Positions 36,920 through 46,213 of a stretch of DNA of 64,000 bases are shown piece after piece. Source of the stretch: Rothia mucilaginosa (GTDB lineage: Bacteria > Actinomycetota > Actinomycetes > Actinomycetales > Micrococcaceae); NCBI RefSeq assembly GCF_001548235.1, contig NZ_AP014938.1, positions 62,001 through 126,000 of the forward strand. Direction: 5' to 3'. The notes beneath the pieces are model-generated. The model was not told where the DNA came from. It did not search any database and saw only the letters and a program-made list of their open reading frames with translations. The number at the start of each line of letters is the position of its first letter. Within the stretch, counting starts at the first letter, position 1. The position numbers and the translations under genes were made by a program.

Positions 36920-37320
36920 GATTGTCCTATTCAGTTCTTGTTTGAGTTGAGTGAGTTACGGGTGGCAGGACGCGTGGACAGCGGCGTAAACGGTGAGTGA
37001 GGCCGATACGGTGGTTCCCTCCCCTGTGTGCGTGAGTGAGACGCAGCGTACGGGGTGCGGGTGTCTGTCGGGCGGATGCGCGGTGAGTGAGACCGGCACG
37101 AGTTCCCTGACCCAGTCATCTAGCGTACCTTAAGGTCCCGTTTAAAGCGAAGACGAAACGGCGGTGATTTTACGCCCATTTTCGGTATTCAACGAAGTAG
37201 GGGCGTTATCTGGCAACGTTTGCCGGAAGTTGGCATGGGTTCTTGATGGGGCGGCTTTGAATTGCTCTACGCCAAAGTGTTCCGGGATGTGGAATATGTG
37301 GGGTTCTGAGGTTTTGTGTG
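36920..37320. other. Gap with GTGAGTGAG direct repeats
   Basis: No gene is supported. GTGAGTGAG occurs three times (36993, 37032, 37083), spaced ~40-50 bases, in a GC-rich region between divergent promoters. They may be regulator sites or slippage repeats. Confidence 0.35.
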
Positions 37321-37342
37321 CGACACGCTGTTTCAAACCCTT

Positions 37343-37376
37343 TTCAAAGAGTTATAGTTATTGGTACCCTATCACT
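37343..37376 (+). promoter_or_regulatory. Promoter candidate of pnuC-like gene
   Basis: TTTCAA, about 16-17 bases, then TATAGT, about 35 bases before the AAAGGAG ribosome site of the pnuC-like gene. Confidence 0.4.
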
Positions 37377-37405
37377 GTTTCTATATCCTAACAAAGGAGT
37401 TACCC

Positions 37406-38161
37406 ATGGAGGCCAAGGAATTCTCTGAGAAGGCCCTCCTCTTTTTCGCCAAGTCCAAGTACGCCGACCTCTTCGGCGTGGCACTGGTCATCGCCATCGC
37501 AATCGCCTCAGGATACCTGAGCACCAACCTCGCCAAATACGTTGACTGGGGCCCGATTACGAGCTTCATCCCCCTCGGCGTGATTTCCGTGATTAACGTG
37601 GGTATTTCAATGATGTCTACCCGCCTGACCGGCCGCCTCTCCAACGTTGGCAACGTGCTCGGCATTATTAACACGGCGCTGTCCGGAGCGATCGACTACA
37701 TTCTGGGCAACAAGGCAGCAATCATCACCTACCCGGTGACCTTCATCGTGTACACCTTCGCGATTCGTAGGTGGCAGAACTCCGAACGCGGCAAGGCTCT
37801 AGAACCGCCGACCGGCACGAAGGGCCAGCTGATTATTGGCGGTATTGTGGCGGGTTCGTTCGCGTTCTCCCTGGTCACGAACTACATTGGCTACGGCGGC
37901 AAGACCTCGTTCCTGTTCTGGATCACGACCGTAGTGTTTGGCCTGTCCCTGTCAGCGAACATTCTGAACGCGCTCAAGCTCACGATGCAGTGGCAATTCT
38001 GGTTCCTGTACAACACCGTGCAGTGCATCAAGGCGCTGACCCAGGGCAACTTCGCGAACGTCGGCAAGTACATCTTCTACATCATCAACAGCGTGGCAGC
38101 GCTCCTGCTCTGGACCCGAAACGGCACCGCATCCAAGGGAGCTGTAGCGGCGGTGGCGTAG
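37406..38161 (+). CDS. pnuC: PnuC-family nicotinamide riboside transporter
   Basis: 251 residues. The ATG chosen follows AAAGGAG with good spacing. Six to seven hydrophobic helices are visible. The family landmark VLGIINTALSGAIDYILGNK, followed by ITYPVTFIVYTFAIRRWQN, and the C-terminal half (WQFWFLYNTVQCIKA) fit PnuC proteins, which carry nicotinamide riboside inward down its gradient for NAD synthesis. No kinase (nadR) gene is adjacent. The gene stands alone between the Tat-SLH gene and the CRISPR locus. Substrate assignment is by family only; related vitamin precursors are possible. Confidence 0.82.
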   Translation: MEAKEFSEKALLFFAKSKYADLFGVALVIAIAIASGYLSTNLAKYVDWGPITSFIPLGVISVINVGISMMSTRLTGRLSNVGNVLGIINTALSGAIDYILGNKAAIITYPVTFIVYTFAIRRWQNSERGKALEPPTGTKGQLIIGGIVAGSFAFSLVTNYIGYGGKTSFLFWITTVVFGLSLSANILNALKLTMQWQFWFLYNTVQCIKALTQGNFANVGKYIFYIINSVAALLLWTRNGTASKGAVAAVA

Positions 38162-38230
38162 GGGTGCTCCCCCGGGTACGCTAGCGCACTAGAGCACTAG
38201 CCACCACATATCCGCTGAACGATACACAGA

Positions 38231-38270
38231 GGGAGGGGCCCTCCGGCAATACGACCGGAGGGCCCCTCCC
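38231..38270. terminator. Bidirectional terminator between pnuC and csb3
   Basis: GGGAGGGGCCCTCCGG pairs perfectly with CCGGAGGGCCCCTCCC around eight bases. It separates the convergent pnuC gene and cas operon. Confidence 0.82.
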
Positions 38271-38314
38271 CTGCATTTTGCGGGCATACTTGCCGGCTTC
38301 GATAAGCGGCTAGG

Positions 38315-39379
38315 TTAGCCCATCGGAATCGCGCTACCCTTCAGAACCTGACGCTCAGGAGCCGAATCACTACCCACCTTCACAATGGGGAAAGCAACAA
38401 ACGCCTGAACACCCTTCTCACGAAGAATCGCCTTCTCATCCACCAACTCAGACACGAAAATGTCAGAGCTCAAAGAACCGCGTTCCATCGCCTTACCAAC
38501 CTCGTCAACCACCCGGCGGTAAGGGTGGCTGCGCAGGACGGTTCGCAACCGGGCGGGCGTAACCTTTCCGGAGGATACCGGAAGAACCATGAGCCGCGGG
38601 TGCAAAGCGTTGTACGGGTACGCACCGGGGGTCACGCCGATTCGGTGGACCTGATGAATCACCGGGAAGTTCGCAATACCCACCAGCGCACAGAAGGCGA
38701 GCGCGGTGTCCGTCGGCTGCGGGACGGTGAAGCCGGTTCCGGTTCGGGAATCCGGTTTCTTGTCCAGCGAGTCGTACAGGGTCTGTCCAGTAATACCGCT
38801 GAGCATCGCGGAAGGTTCCCAGGTGGCCAGGTCCGCGCACATCAGGCGCAGGCGGTCCTTGACGAACTCCTGTCCTTTGTTGCGGGTCTTCATCTCCCAG
38901 CGAGACGCGCCGTGATCCGGGCGAGGTGCCTTGGCTTCAAAACGCCAGTAGGAAGGTTCGCCCAGGCCGGAGATCCAGAGCAGAGACAGCAGGTCGTCAC
39001 GTTCCATCAGAGCGTCCAGATGAGCCTGTCGGGTCTTCTGGTGAGAAGCCCAGTCGTCCGGGTACTTCTCCGCGTCGATTCCTCGAAAACGCGGTGAGAA
39101 CGGGGAGAAAACAGCGGCTTCCTTACCCGCACCGTAGGACTGGTCAACGTTCACCCAGCTATCTTCAGCAGCCAGGGAAGAAACGTAGGAGTGCACGCAC
39201 TCGGCAATTTCTTCTTCTGACACGCCTTCAGCATGCATCTGAGCGCGCGGCTGACCTTCCTGAGACCAACCGACAGTAACGGCTCCAGGGTGCTTCTGCT
39301 CCACCATCAGGGACAGCCCGTAGAGGGCAAAATGGGTCAATGCCGAGGTGTAGTCACCGGCAATAGTCAACATTGCCAT
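38315..39379 (-). CDS. csb3: Csb3, type I-G (I-U) Cas8-like subunit
   Basis: 354 residues, starting MAMLTIAGDYTSALTHFALYG. Length and position beside a type I-G cas3 fit Csb3 (GSU0052-like), the putative large-subunit substitute in csx17-lacking I-G systems. The start overlaps the cas3 stop as TAATG, so translation is coupled. It is the last gene of the csb1-csb2-cas3-csb3 operon. No recognisable catalytic motif; it probably contributes to PAM recognition or Cascade structure. No csx17 gene is seen in the locus. Assignment is by synteny plus weak sequence resemblance. Confidence 0.8.
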   Translation of the reverse strand: MAMLTIAGDYTSALTHFALYGLSLMVEQKHPGAVTVGWSQEGQPRAQMHAEGVSEEEIAECVHSYVSSLAAEDSWVNVDQSYGAGKEAAVFSPFSPRFRGIDAEKYPDDWASHQKTRQAHLDALMERDDLLSLLWISGLGEPSYWRFEAKAPRPDHGASRWEMKTRNKGQEFVKDRLRLMCADLATWEPSAMLSGITGQTLYDSLDKKPDSRTGTGFTVPQPTDTALAFCALVGIANFPVIHQVHRIGVTPGAYPYNALHPRLMVLPVSSGKVTPARLRTVLRSHPYRRVVDEVGKAMERGSLSSDIFVSELVDEKAILREKGVQAFVAFPIVKVGSDSAPERQVLKGSAIPMG

Positions 39380-42186
39380 TAGTGTCCCTCCCGTGAAATC
39401 TGGGCGTCTGCTGCGCGTTCTACAGCTTCAAGGTAGGCGGTAGCGTACGGGCCATAGGTGCGGCTCGTCTGCTCCATGAGGTTATCCCAGTAACCGACGT
39501 TGAAGAGTCGGGTTGCCTGTTCCTTGAGTGCCTCGTAGTCCGTTCCCTCGGGCAGGTAGCCTTCCTTGAGCAGGAAGCCTGCGTCGTGGGCGAAGGAGAA
39601 CCGGCCGTGACCGTGGCTGCACCCAATGATGCGCAATACCAGGTCGCGGTGCTCCCCCACCTTTTCGGGCGAGGCCGCAACCATGAGTGCAGACAGCTGC
39701 TCGTGACGCCAGCCCCTCGGCAGGGCGCTACGGCTACGGGCGCGGTACGCCTCTGCCACGGAACGGTGGCCACTCTTTGCAAGCGCCTCGGCATCCGGGT
39801 CTGCACCTAGCATTTGCTGGAAGCGCAGGTCGCGTTTGCCCTCGTCGTGGTACTTTGCAGCCAGTTCCAGTGCCTCAGAGAATTCCGGTGCCAGGCCGAG
39901 GTTCTCGGCAAGCTGGCGGGTACGCTCAGCAACATCGTTCTGGTGGTCGTCCAGAAGAACGGGAGCAGCCAGCACCAGTTCCTGAGCGATATCGGAACCT
40001 TCAACAGACTCTTTGCCGGTCACTTCGGCGTACCAGGCGATAACTTCCTGACCGCCCTCAGCCTCGGTAGAAAGCTCAGAAGCAATCATCTTCTTGCCAT
40101 CAGTGCTCTGGCTGTCGAGCAGTTCCGCCGCCTCTTCGGGAGAGAGACCCAGGTATTCCCTGAAGTGTTTCTCACGGTCCGCGCACTTCTCATACACGTA
40201 GAGCTCGGCCACGTAGAGCTCGGCATCATCGAGGAAGGGCACAGCCTTCAGCTCGTCCTTCTTAGAAGGCAACTCACGCTGAGTCACGGCAATGCCCTGG
40301 TTCGTGAACGGAACACTACCCATGTCAAGAAGCAGAACGTCACCAGGAGCCAACGACTGACTGCTCTCTGCTCCATGGTCAGCATCCTGCCACAGGGAGA
40401 TTTCGCCCTGACGGTAAAGGAACTTACGCGGCTTCACGCCGTGCTCATCCTGGTAGTCCAGAATCTCCTGGAGAATCTTCAGATTCGCGGGGAAGGTTTC
40501 CCGGTCGCTCGGTGCGAAGTAGCTAGTCTTGAGAATCTCCATGGCGGCAGAAGTGTTGCTCGGCAGGTTATCGCGCACGATAACACCACCCATTGCGGTT
40601 TCTGCATCCAGGGAGTCGTGCAGCCACAGGTCAAGGTCCGGCTCATCGTAGGGATTCTCGTCGGTACGCGAGAATTCCAGCAGGTCAGGCCATTCCGGGC
40701 GCTGGTAAAGCAGACGCTCCGGGGAGGACTGCACCGGCGGGTTCTTCACCATTGCGGCGGGGTTCACCGACGGGTTCTCAGCACCGTTGAGCGCTTCGAG
40801 CCATGCATACGCATTGCTCAGGTCGACCGCCTTGTAGGGAGGCGCATCCTTCTTCACCAAGTCACTGCTCGCAGGCTCAATAACGACGACCTTGGAATCC
40901 GTACGGTGGCCCAGACGGTTAACACGGCCGAAGCGCTGCGCCAAGGAGGAAGCAGGAGCCAGCTCAGTCACCAGGTCAGCAAAGTCAACGTCAATACCGA
41001 CTTCGAGAGTCTGGGTGGCCACAACAACCTTCACGGACTCATCGCCTTCGGTAATGAAGAGACCGGAGTGTTCCGCCTGCAGATTCTTCAGGTCGTACGG
41101 GCGCATGCGTCCTACGAGAAGCTGAACCTCATCCTTTCCAAGCGCCTTATTCTTAGCAAGTGCTTCCTTGATAGAGATAGCCGTCCGCACATGATTGACG
41201 ATACAGCCGACAGTGTATGCTTTCTTGGAGCTTTCACCCGCCTCACGGTGAGCAAGGCGCTCCATAATGGCGTCCACAGCGGCATTCACGGTCGGAGAGT
41301 TACCGGGCTTGCCGTCCCACTTATCAATGGGGTGGAGCACCAGTTCCTTATGCGAGTAGACACGGCGGTGCAGCTCTTTATCATTCGGCGTATCGAGAGC
41401 CTCAATGTCAACGCCCAGGGTGGTCGATTCGCTGTCCTCAGTGGAGGGGGTAGCAGTCGTCTCAACCACCTGCAGGGTGGGAACGCCCAGGTCAGCCTCA
41501 TACTTCTGCAACTCGGCAATGCGCTGAGTGGTGTGCAGCAGCTGACGGTTCATATGAGCCTCGTCGAGCACCATGACGGTGTCCATGGTCAGCAGAGCGG
41601 TCTCACGCGGGCGGGCGGCCTTGGTGCTGCCGTAGCCGCGGAAGAGCGCTCGCGAACCGTACATGTCGGGAGTTGCGGCAATGATTGCGCAGGCCGAAAT
41701 GTCGGTGACCGGCAGGTTGCGGTTCGAGAGTTCGCCACGGATGTGGCCAGTCTCGAAGGGTTTGCTCCCCTTCTCGTCGTTGCGGGTCTGGAAGCTATGA
41801 AGAGCTTCAGCAACCCTACGCAGAATATCGGGCTCACCGGATCCGTCAGTGAGTGCCTTCCCCATGCGGCCGAGAATCTTGTCGGCACGGGTTGCCTGAC
41901 TGTCGACCAGCGCGCGGCGTCCCACGGTCACGCAGAGGCGACGGGGAACGCGCGGCGCGGCGCCAACCGCTGCAAGCGCATTCGCGAAGAGGTGGATATC
42001 AACCACGGAGGACTTACCGGAGCCGGTCGGTGCGTTAATGCGTTCCGGCCATACGCCGTGCTCGCAAATGTGGTCGAGTACCTCTTCCTGCCAGCTGAAG
42101 GGGTCGTACCCTCCGTTGAGTGCGGCAAAGAAGTCACCGAACTCATCACGAGTGATGGAGGGTAGCGCGGTAGCGGGGCTAGTCAT
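39379..42186 (-). CDS. cas3: Cas3 helicase-nuclease, C-terminal HD
   Basis: 935 residues. The helicase comes first: Walker A APTGSGKS (52-59), DEAH (208-211) and motif VI QRFGRVNRLG (417-426). The HD nuclease is at the C-terminus: KYHDEGK (HD at 780-781), WRHE (His ~828) and CSHGHGR (His ~858 and 860). Helicase-then-HD order is typical of type I-G Cas3, the reverse of the usual Cas3. It unwinds and degrades target DNA after recruitment by the crRNA complex. Its start overlaps the csb2 stop by eight bases, and its stop overlaps the csb3 start. Confidence 0.94.
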   Translation of the reverse strand: MTSPATALPSITRDEFGDFFAALNGGYDPFSWQEEVLDHICEHGVWPERINAPTGSGKSSVVDIHLFANALAAVGAAPRVPRRLCVTVGRRALVDSQATRADKILGRMGKALTDGSGEPDILRRVAEALHSFQTRNDEKGSKPFETGHIRGELSNRNLPVTDISACAIIAATPDMYGSRALFRGYGSTKAARPRETALLTMDTVMVLDEAHMNRQLLHTTQRIAELQKYEADLGVPTLQVVETTATPSTEDSESTTLGVDIEALDTPNDKELHRRVYSHKELVLHPIDKWDGKPGNSPTVNAAVDAIMERLAHREAGESSKKAYTVGCIVNHVRTAISIKEALAKNKALGKDEVQLLVGRMRPYDLKNLQAEHSGLFITEGDESVKVVVATQTLEVGIDVDFADLVTELAPASSLAQRFGRVNRLGHRTDSKVVVIEPASSDLVKKDAPPYKAVDLSNAYAWLEALNGAENPSVNPAAMVKNPPVQSSPERLLYQRPEWPDLLEFSRTDENPYDEPDLDLWLHDSLDAETAMGGVIVRDNLPSNTSAAMEILKTSYFAPSDRETFPANLKILQEILDYQDEHGVKPRKFLYRQGEISLWQDADHGAESSQSLAPGDVLLLDMGSVPFTNQGIAVTQRELPSKKDELKAVPFLDDAELYVAELYVYEKCADREKHFREYLGLSPEEAAELLDSQSTDGKKMIASELSTEAEGGQEVIAWYAEVTGKESVEGSDIAQELVLAAPVLLDDHQNDVAERTRQLAENLGLAPEFSEALELAAKYHDEGKRDLRFQQMLGADPDAEALAKSGHRSVAEAYRARSRSALPRGWRHEQLSALMVAASPEKVGEHRDLVLRIIGCSHGHGRFSFAHDAGFLLKEGYLPEGTDYEALKEQATRLFNVGYWDNLMEQTSRTYGPYATAYLEAVERAADAQISREGH

Positions 42187-43768
42187 GCTTTTCCTCCTTC
42201 TTGCGGCGGTCGTATTCTTCGGTGGGCACGTCGAACGGAACCAACAGACCGCCGCCCATGTGGCGGGACTGGCCGATGGCTACGAGGGTCGTGTCCGTTG
42301 CCAGGTTGCCGAGGTCTACGACGCCGCGCCACGGCTCTGCGGGCAGAGTGCGGGGCAACTTGTAGGCGTAGGCGGCGGGGTTCTGGGTTACACGGTGGGC
42401 TTCCAGAACCTTGGCCTCTGCCTTTTTAGCAACCTGGTCCCTCAAGCTGCGAATTCGTTCGCGTGAGGTTTCAGCCTCGGGCGCTTCGAAGCTGTCACGC
42501 CACACATAAGCCATGGAAAGCAGAGCGGCGTCAGCGAACGTCCAGGCCTTCGTCTCGGTCTTCTTCGGGCGGTTGAAAACGCGCGATTCGGGAACGGCCG
42601 CACTGAGAGTACGCCACAGACGCTTGTACCCGGTCTTGGGAGCATCCCAGAAACCTTGCGCCGGCAGGCGCTTCTGGCGAAGCTTCACGGTCAGTCGGGG
42701 GAAGTCCTGAGCGTAGAGAGTTTCTACGCTCCTGAGTGCGATACCGAGTTCTACTGCCTCATCGGTCGGGGCGCTTGCCGGGACCAAGACGAGCAGGACT
42801 CCCTTAGACTTCACCTCACGACGCAGATAGTCGGGCAGGTAGCGGGCAGGCAGGTACTGCAGCGCCAGGCTGTTGGCAGGCTTGTGACCCTTGGGGTACC
42901 TGCCGGTGATGAGGCTGGGCGCACCGAATCCTGCGGCAGCTACGAGAGCCTTGTGCAGCAGGGAGCATGCCTTGACGTACTGTTCGGACTTCAGCTCTTC
43001 ACCGTCTACTTCGAGGAGCCACAAGTATTCCCAGGGGCTGGTGGAGGTTTCAGCCTCCACAGGCTGGTACTTGATAGATCCGAGGCCTGCGGTGGGTACC
43101 GGGGAGGGGCGCATCGTGTCGCTCGCGGCGGTCTTGTCGCCTGCCTTGGTAGGAACCTTGACGGGGTACGCTTCTGCGTGAGCACGCATGAGCGCGTCAA
43201 CTCGACCGGGTACGGGTACACGGACGGGCATGCCGCCTGCTTCGAAGGGGCCCGACTTAGTGTCGATAGTGTGGGTGGGTTCCACGTCTCCGGTGTAGAG
43301 GGCGGTGAGGCTGCTGGCTTCTCCGAGGGAGGGTACTTCGCCGCAGAGCTGGGTGATGGTTTCCGCGATGTCTGCGGGTACCTTATCGTACTGCCAGCCG
43401 ATGGTGTCGGATACTGCCCAGCCGTCGGATACGGCGCGACGTTCGGTCTGCCGCCCATCCTTCTCGGAATATGCCACTTCGCGGTACATGAATCGGCTCA
43501 TCTTGTTGGGTGAGCGGTACACGGGGCACATGTCGGGAAGCTGCAACCCGGTCGGGGGGTTCTCCTCAAGCCATTTGAGGGCCTTGAGAGATTCGTCTGA
43601 GGGGGCAAGCTGCCCGTTTTCGATAATTGCGTGAGGTCCCTGCGCGGCCGCGCTGAGGAGCGCGGCCTGCAAGCGGGCAGGGTCGGGGAAGGCGTCGGGG
43701 CTTCCGTCTGCCTTGTGGCCCTGGTATACGCCGAGCGGGAACCTCGCGAGAATTCCGAGGTTCGTCAT
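42179..43768 (-). CDS. csb2: Csb2, Cas5-Cas6 fusion of type I-G
   Basis: 529 residues from MTNLGILARFPLGVYQGH. The frame extends upstream, but this ATG lies one base behind the csb1 stop and opens with a RAMP-like beta strand. The N-terminal half matches the Cas5-like part. The C-terminal half contains the Gly-rich loop IGQSRHMGGGLLVPF, typical of the Cas6-like end of GSU0054-family Csb2. The protein should process pre-crRNA at the repeat hairpin and cap the crRNA 5' handle. It is the likely reader of the covarying repeat stems in the arrays of this window. Confidence 0.88.
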   Translation of the reverse strand: MTNLGILARFPLGVYQGHKADGSPDAFPDPARLQAALLSAAAQGPHAIIENGQLAPSDESLKALKWLEENPPTGLQLPDMCPVYRSPNKMSRFMYREVAYSEKDGRQTERRAVSDGWAVSDTIGWQYDKVPADIAETITQLCGEVPSLGEASSLTALYTGDVEPTHTIDTKSGPFEAGGMPVRVPVPGRVDALMRAHAEAYPVKVPTKAGDKTAASDTMRPSPVPTAGLGSIKYQPVEAETSTSPWEYLWLLEVDGEELKSEQYVKACSLLHKALVAAAGFGAPSLITGRYPKGHKPANSLALQYLPARYLPDYLRREVKSKGVLLVLVPASAPTDEAVELGIALRSVETLYAQDFPRLTVKLRQKRLPAQGFWDAPKTGYKRLWRTLSAAVPESRVFNRPKKTETKAWTFADAALLSMAYVWRDSFEAPEAETSRERIRSLRDQVAKKAEAKVLEAHRVTQNPAAYAYKLPRTLPAEPWRGVVDLGNLATDTTLVAIGQSRHMGGGLLVPFDVPTEEYDRRKKEEKHD

Positions 43769-43769
43769 A

Positions 43770-45071
43770 TTATTCAGCGTCCTCCGCGGTGGCGTTCTTA
43801 ATGATGATGGGGTTACCCTCGACGTTGAAAGTCTGGCCATTCCAGTCAGCCACACCAGCCTTCTTGGCGTTCTCGATAGCTTCGAGGAGAAGCTGGTCGG
43901 TGTGTTCAACGGTCAGGGGTGCGAAGGTCTTCTTCTTACCGAACCGCTGGTCGAGGGTGACAACGGGTGCGGCAGATTCAATCAGGTCACAGTTGGCACG
44001 GATGTAGAGCTCACGCTCGGCACGGGCGATAGCGTTGAGGCCGAGCGCGGCGAGGAGTGCACGCGCAGCAACGTTCTTGGTTTCGTCCTGACCGAAGCGC
44101 AGCTGGCGCAGGGTGGCGAGGCTCAGTACCCAGGAGCGGATGATACGGTGGCATGCGACGGCACCGGTTTCTTCGAGCGTGGGCGGGATGCTACCCAGGC
44201 CGAGAGTGGATGCGGAGATGCGGGCGTCAGCCTTGGCCTTCTTAATGTCGTTGCGACGAGCTCCGACATTGCCCGGGCTCAGTTCCGCTTCCTGGTCGTT
44301 CACCAAGGATTCCATGTCCTTAGGCGCAAGCTTCACGCTGGCGGCTACGGCGTCGACGCGGGCGCCGCCACGGCGTGCCTGTCGGTGTTCAGCGCCAGGT
44401 TCCTGGTCTGCGAGGACGCCGATGATTTCACCGACGAGGGCGCTGCGCAGGCGGACCTGATGGCTCTTGCGAGTGGAGTCCCATGCACCGAAGAGGAGCG
44501 CTGCGGGGGCGGTGTTGAGCAGTGCGCTCATGTCTGCGGGGGTACTGTTGCGCAGTGCGCGGTACTGGTCGTTTTCGGTGATGAGCTTGTCGTCGATGGT
44601 GCCGGCGCGGAAGTGGCCGTCGAAGATGCGGTGCGAGAGCTCCATGTCGCTGTATTCTACGGGGCCGTTTTCGGTCTGGTAGGTGACGACGGCGCGGGGA
44701 ATCTTGACGACTGCTTCGTCGCCGTACTGGCGGCCCTGTTCGATGGCGGCTTCTGCGCGGTTGAGTTCGGACTGCTTGCTGTCGATGAGGACGACCTTCT
44801 GAGGCTGGCCCTTGACGTCCTTTTCAGGTTCCTTGGATTCATCCTCGTTCTCGGATTCGTCCGGGTTCTGAACCTCTTCCACAATGTAGCGGGTTTCGTA
44901 TGCAAAGACAGACTTACTGTCATTTCCCTTACCATCAACGAACTTGGCGGGTGCCACGGATGCGTGGGGGCCTGCTGCGGGTTCGAGTTCGGTGATGGAG
45001 GTGATGACGGAGCCGCCGCCGAGCTTGACGTTCTCGATGAGGTCGGCGAGGGTGATGGTGGTCTGGGACAT
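43770..45071 (-). CDS. csb1: Csb1, Cas7-like backbone of type I-G
   Basis: 433 residues from MSQTTITLADLIENVKLGGG, behind AAGGAG with seven-base spacing. A frame extension upstream is not needed. Family features of GSU0053-like Csb1 are visible: KVVLIDSKQSELNRAE, LSHRIFDGHFR, SALLFGAWDS-like (APAALLFGAWDSTRKSHQ) and FGQDETKNVAARALLAALGL. A low-complexity acidic insert (residues ~75-95) is unusual. Csb1 forms the crRNA-binding filament of the effector complex. First gene of the interference operon, with the promoter at 45137-45167. Confidence 0.9.
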   Translation of the reverse strand: MSQTTITLADLIENVKLGGGSVITSITELEPAAGPHASVAPAKFVDGKGNDSKSVFAYETRYIVEEVQNPDESENEDESKEPEKDVKGQPQKVVLIDSKQSELNRAEAAIEQGRQYGDEAVVKIPRAVVTYQTENGPVEYSDMELSHRIFDGHFRAGTIDDKLITENDQYRALRNSTPADMSALLNTAPAALLFGAWDSTRKSHQVRLRSALVGEIIGVLADQEPGAEHRQARRGGARVDAVAASVKLAPKDMESLVNDQEAELSPGNVGARRNDIKKAKADARISASTLGLGSIPPTLEETGAVACHRIIRSWVLSLATLRQLRFGQDETKNVAARALLAALGLNAIARAERELYIRANCDLIESAAPVVTLDQRFGKKKTFAPLTVEHTDQLLLEAIENAKKAGVADWNGQTFNVEGNPIIIKNATAEDAE

Positions 45072-45136
45072 GTTTGTCTCCTTAGATAGTGTGTGCACAT
45101 CTCGCGTCGACGCGTGGGTTGTGCACGATTTTTTGT

Positions 45137-45167
45137 TGTATAGCTTTAAGCTACTCTGCTTTTTCAA
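45137..45167 (-). promoter_or_regulatory. Candidate promoter of cas interference operon
   Basis: On the - strand TTGAAA, 19 bases, TATACA, about 65 bases ahead of the csb1 start codon. The spacer is long, so this is tentative. Confidence 0.45.
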
Positions 45168-45333
45168 ATAGTGCGCGCGTTTTCGTCACGCCACTACTTC
45201 AAGGACGGTAATGCCCCTGATTCTGCACCGTAACCGCCTTGTTTAGGCACTATTCAGCGCAGCTCCAGGGGCACTTAGTTGCATAAGCGGGTCAGTATAT
45301 AGAAGGGGCTAGAGTCTGGCCCTGTTTTCTTGC

Positions 45334-45450
45334 TATACTCTGGGATTGAGTTCTGCGGCAACAGAACTCAAAATACCCCGCTTATTGCGGTATCAACGTA
45401 CTTCAAAGCCGCCTACTGCGACTCCGTCGTGGTAGGCGGCTTTTGCACAT
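45334..45450 (+). ncRNA. Candidate three-hairpin small RNA
   Basis: An extended -10 (TGCTATACT, TATACT at 45334-45339) is followed at the expected start point by TTGAGTTCTG-CGGCAA-CAGAACTCAA (45346-45371). Next come a short hairpin (ATAC..CCGC-TTATT-GCGGTAT), a single-stranded stretch, and a terminator (GCCGCCTAC/GTAGGCGGC, then TTTTG). It lies in the 340-base gap upstream of csb1, on the opposite strand. The layout is like a tracrRNA or fused guide RNA, but no anti-repeat to the local CRISPR repeats is seen. Confidence 0.5.
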
Positions 45451-45841
45451 CCCCTGACACGTGCAGGGTTACATGACTATGAGGGGTAAGAACGGTAATT
45501 ACCGTTCCACCGTGACTCATAACCGAGACATGAATATGGGCAGATTCCTCCCCAATGTTCAGAGGCAGAGCGCTTATAGCGGCCCCATCGCCCAACATTT
45601 CTTCAGAATGTGCATTTCGAGGAATACCCGGCTCGGGAAGGTATCCCACACGAGCCAGGATAGGCTTGAGCACCATTTCAATCAGCACAAATGCAATAAG
45701 ATTCACAATCACCCCCGTGGCCATCGACGTAGCCTGCGAGATGGGATCAGCTCCGATGGTCAGCATTACTGCCAACTTCCTTATCGCCGCTTCAAGTAGA
45801 CTGACTGCACCAGATTTTCCAGGAGTCGGACTGAGGTTCAA
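45413..45841 (-). CDS. Hypothetical membrane protein
   Basis: 142 residues from a TTG start without a clear ribosome site. One hydrophobic segment (ATGVIVNLIAFVLIEMVL) near residues 41-60 is followed by a His/Ser/Thr-rich hydrophilic half (SAHIHVSVMSHGGTVITVL). No family recognised. Its 3' end overlaps the terminator arm of the candidate small RNA on the other strand. It lies between the cas interference operon and the fossil cas2. It may be spurious. Confidence 0.35.
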   Translation of the reverse strand: MNLSPTPGKSGAVSLLEAAIRKLAVMLTIGADPISQATSMATGVIVNLIAFVLIEMVLKPILARVGYLPEPGIPRNAHSEEMLGDGAAISALPLNIGEESAHIHVSVMSHGGTVITVLTPHSHVTLHVSGDVQKPPTTTESQ

Positions 45842-46168
45842 GCGACATAATCAGCCTCAGTCGCTCAAACGTACCACACCCTCCTCGAATAGTCAAAATC
45901 ATGAAAACCCTCGAGCCCCCTAAGATTTCTAATGGAGGTATATTTTTTTAGTCCCCCTTCCAGAATTTTTCTCGAAGGGGGACAACACAGAAAGCTCTCA
46001 AAGAGCCCGAATAGCTCACATTGAGAGATGCGTAAGAAAGGTTGCCCCTTGAGAGTACTACTGGAGTCCTCAATGAATGCTCTCACCACAACGGGCGCGA
46101 GGAACAGATAGGAAGCGCATACTTCGAGGGTTTTGCAACCTCCTCTATTATCCCACTCCCTCAACCAG

Positions 46169-46210
46169 TCCGCAATCGAACTCGTCATTCCCCTGCTCCC
46201 CTGCCGCGCG
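46169..46210 (-). repeat. Duplicate of cas2 downstream sequence
   Basis: About 40 bases, including GCAATCGAACTCGTCATTCC and CTGCCGCGCG, match 47540-47580, the sequence just behind cas2. Further left, ATTATCCCACT and a decayed repeat at ~46066 (TCCTCAATGAA) fit a fossil leader and array. Confidence 0.65.
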
Positions 46211-46213
46211 TTG

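Noticed and set aside
39814..42165. Long + strand frame opposite cas3
   Set aside because: No domain or ribosome site; cas3 motifs are on the - strand in register.
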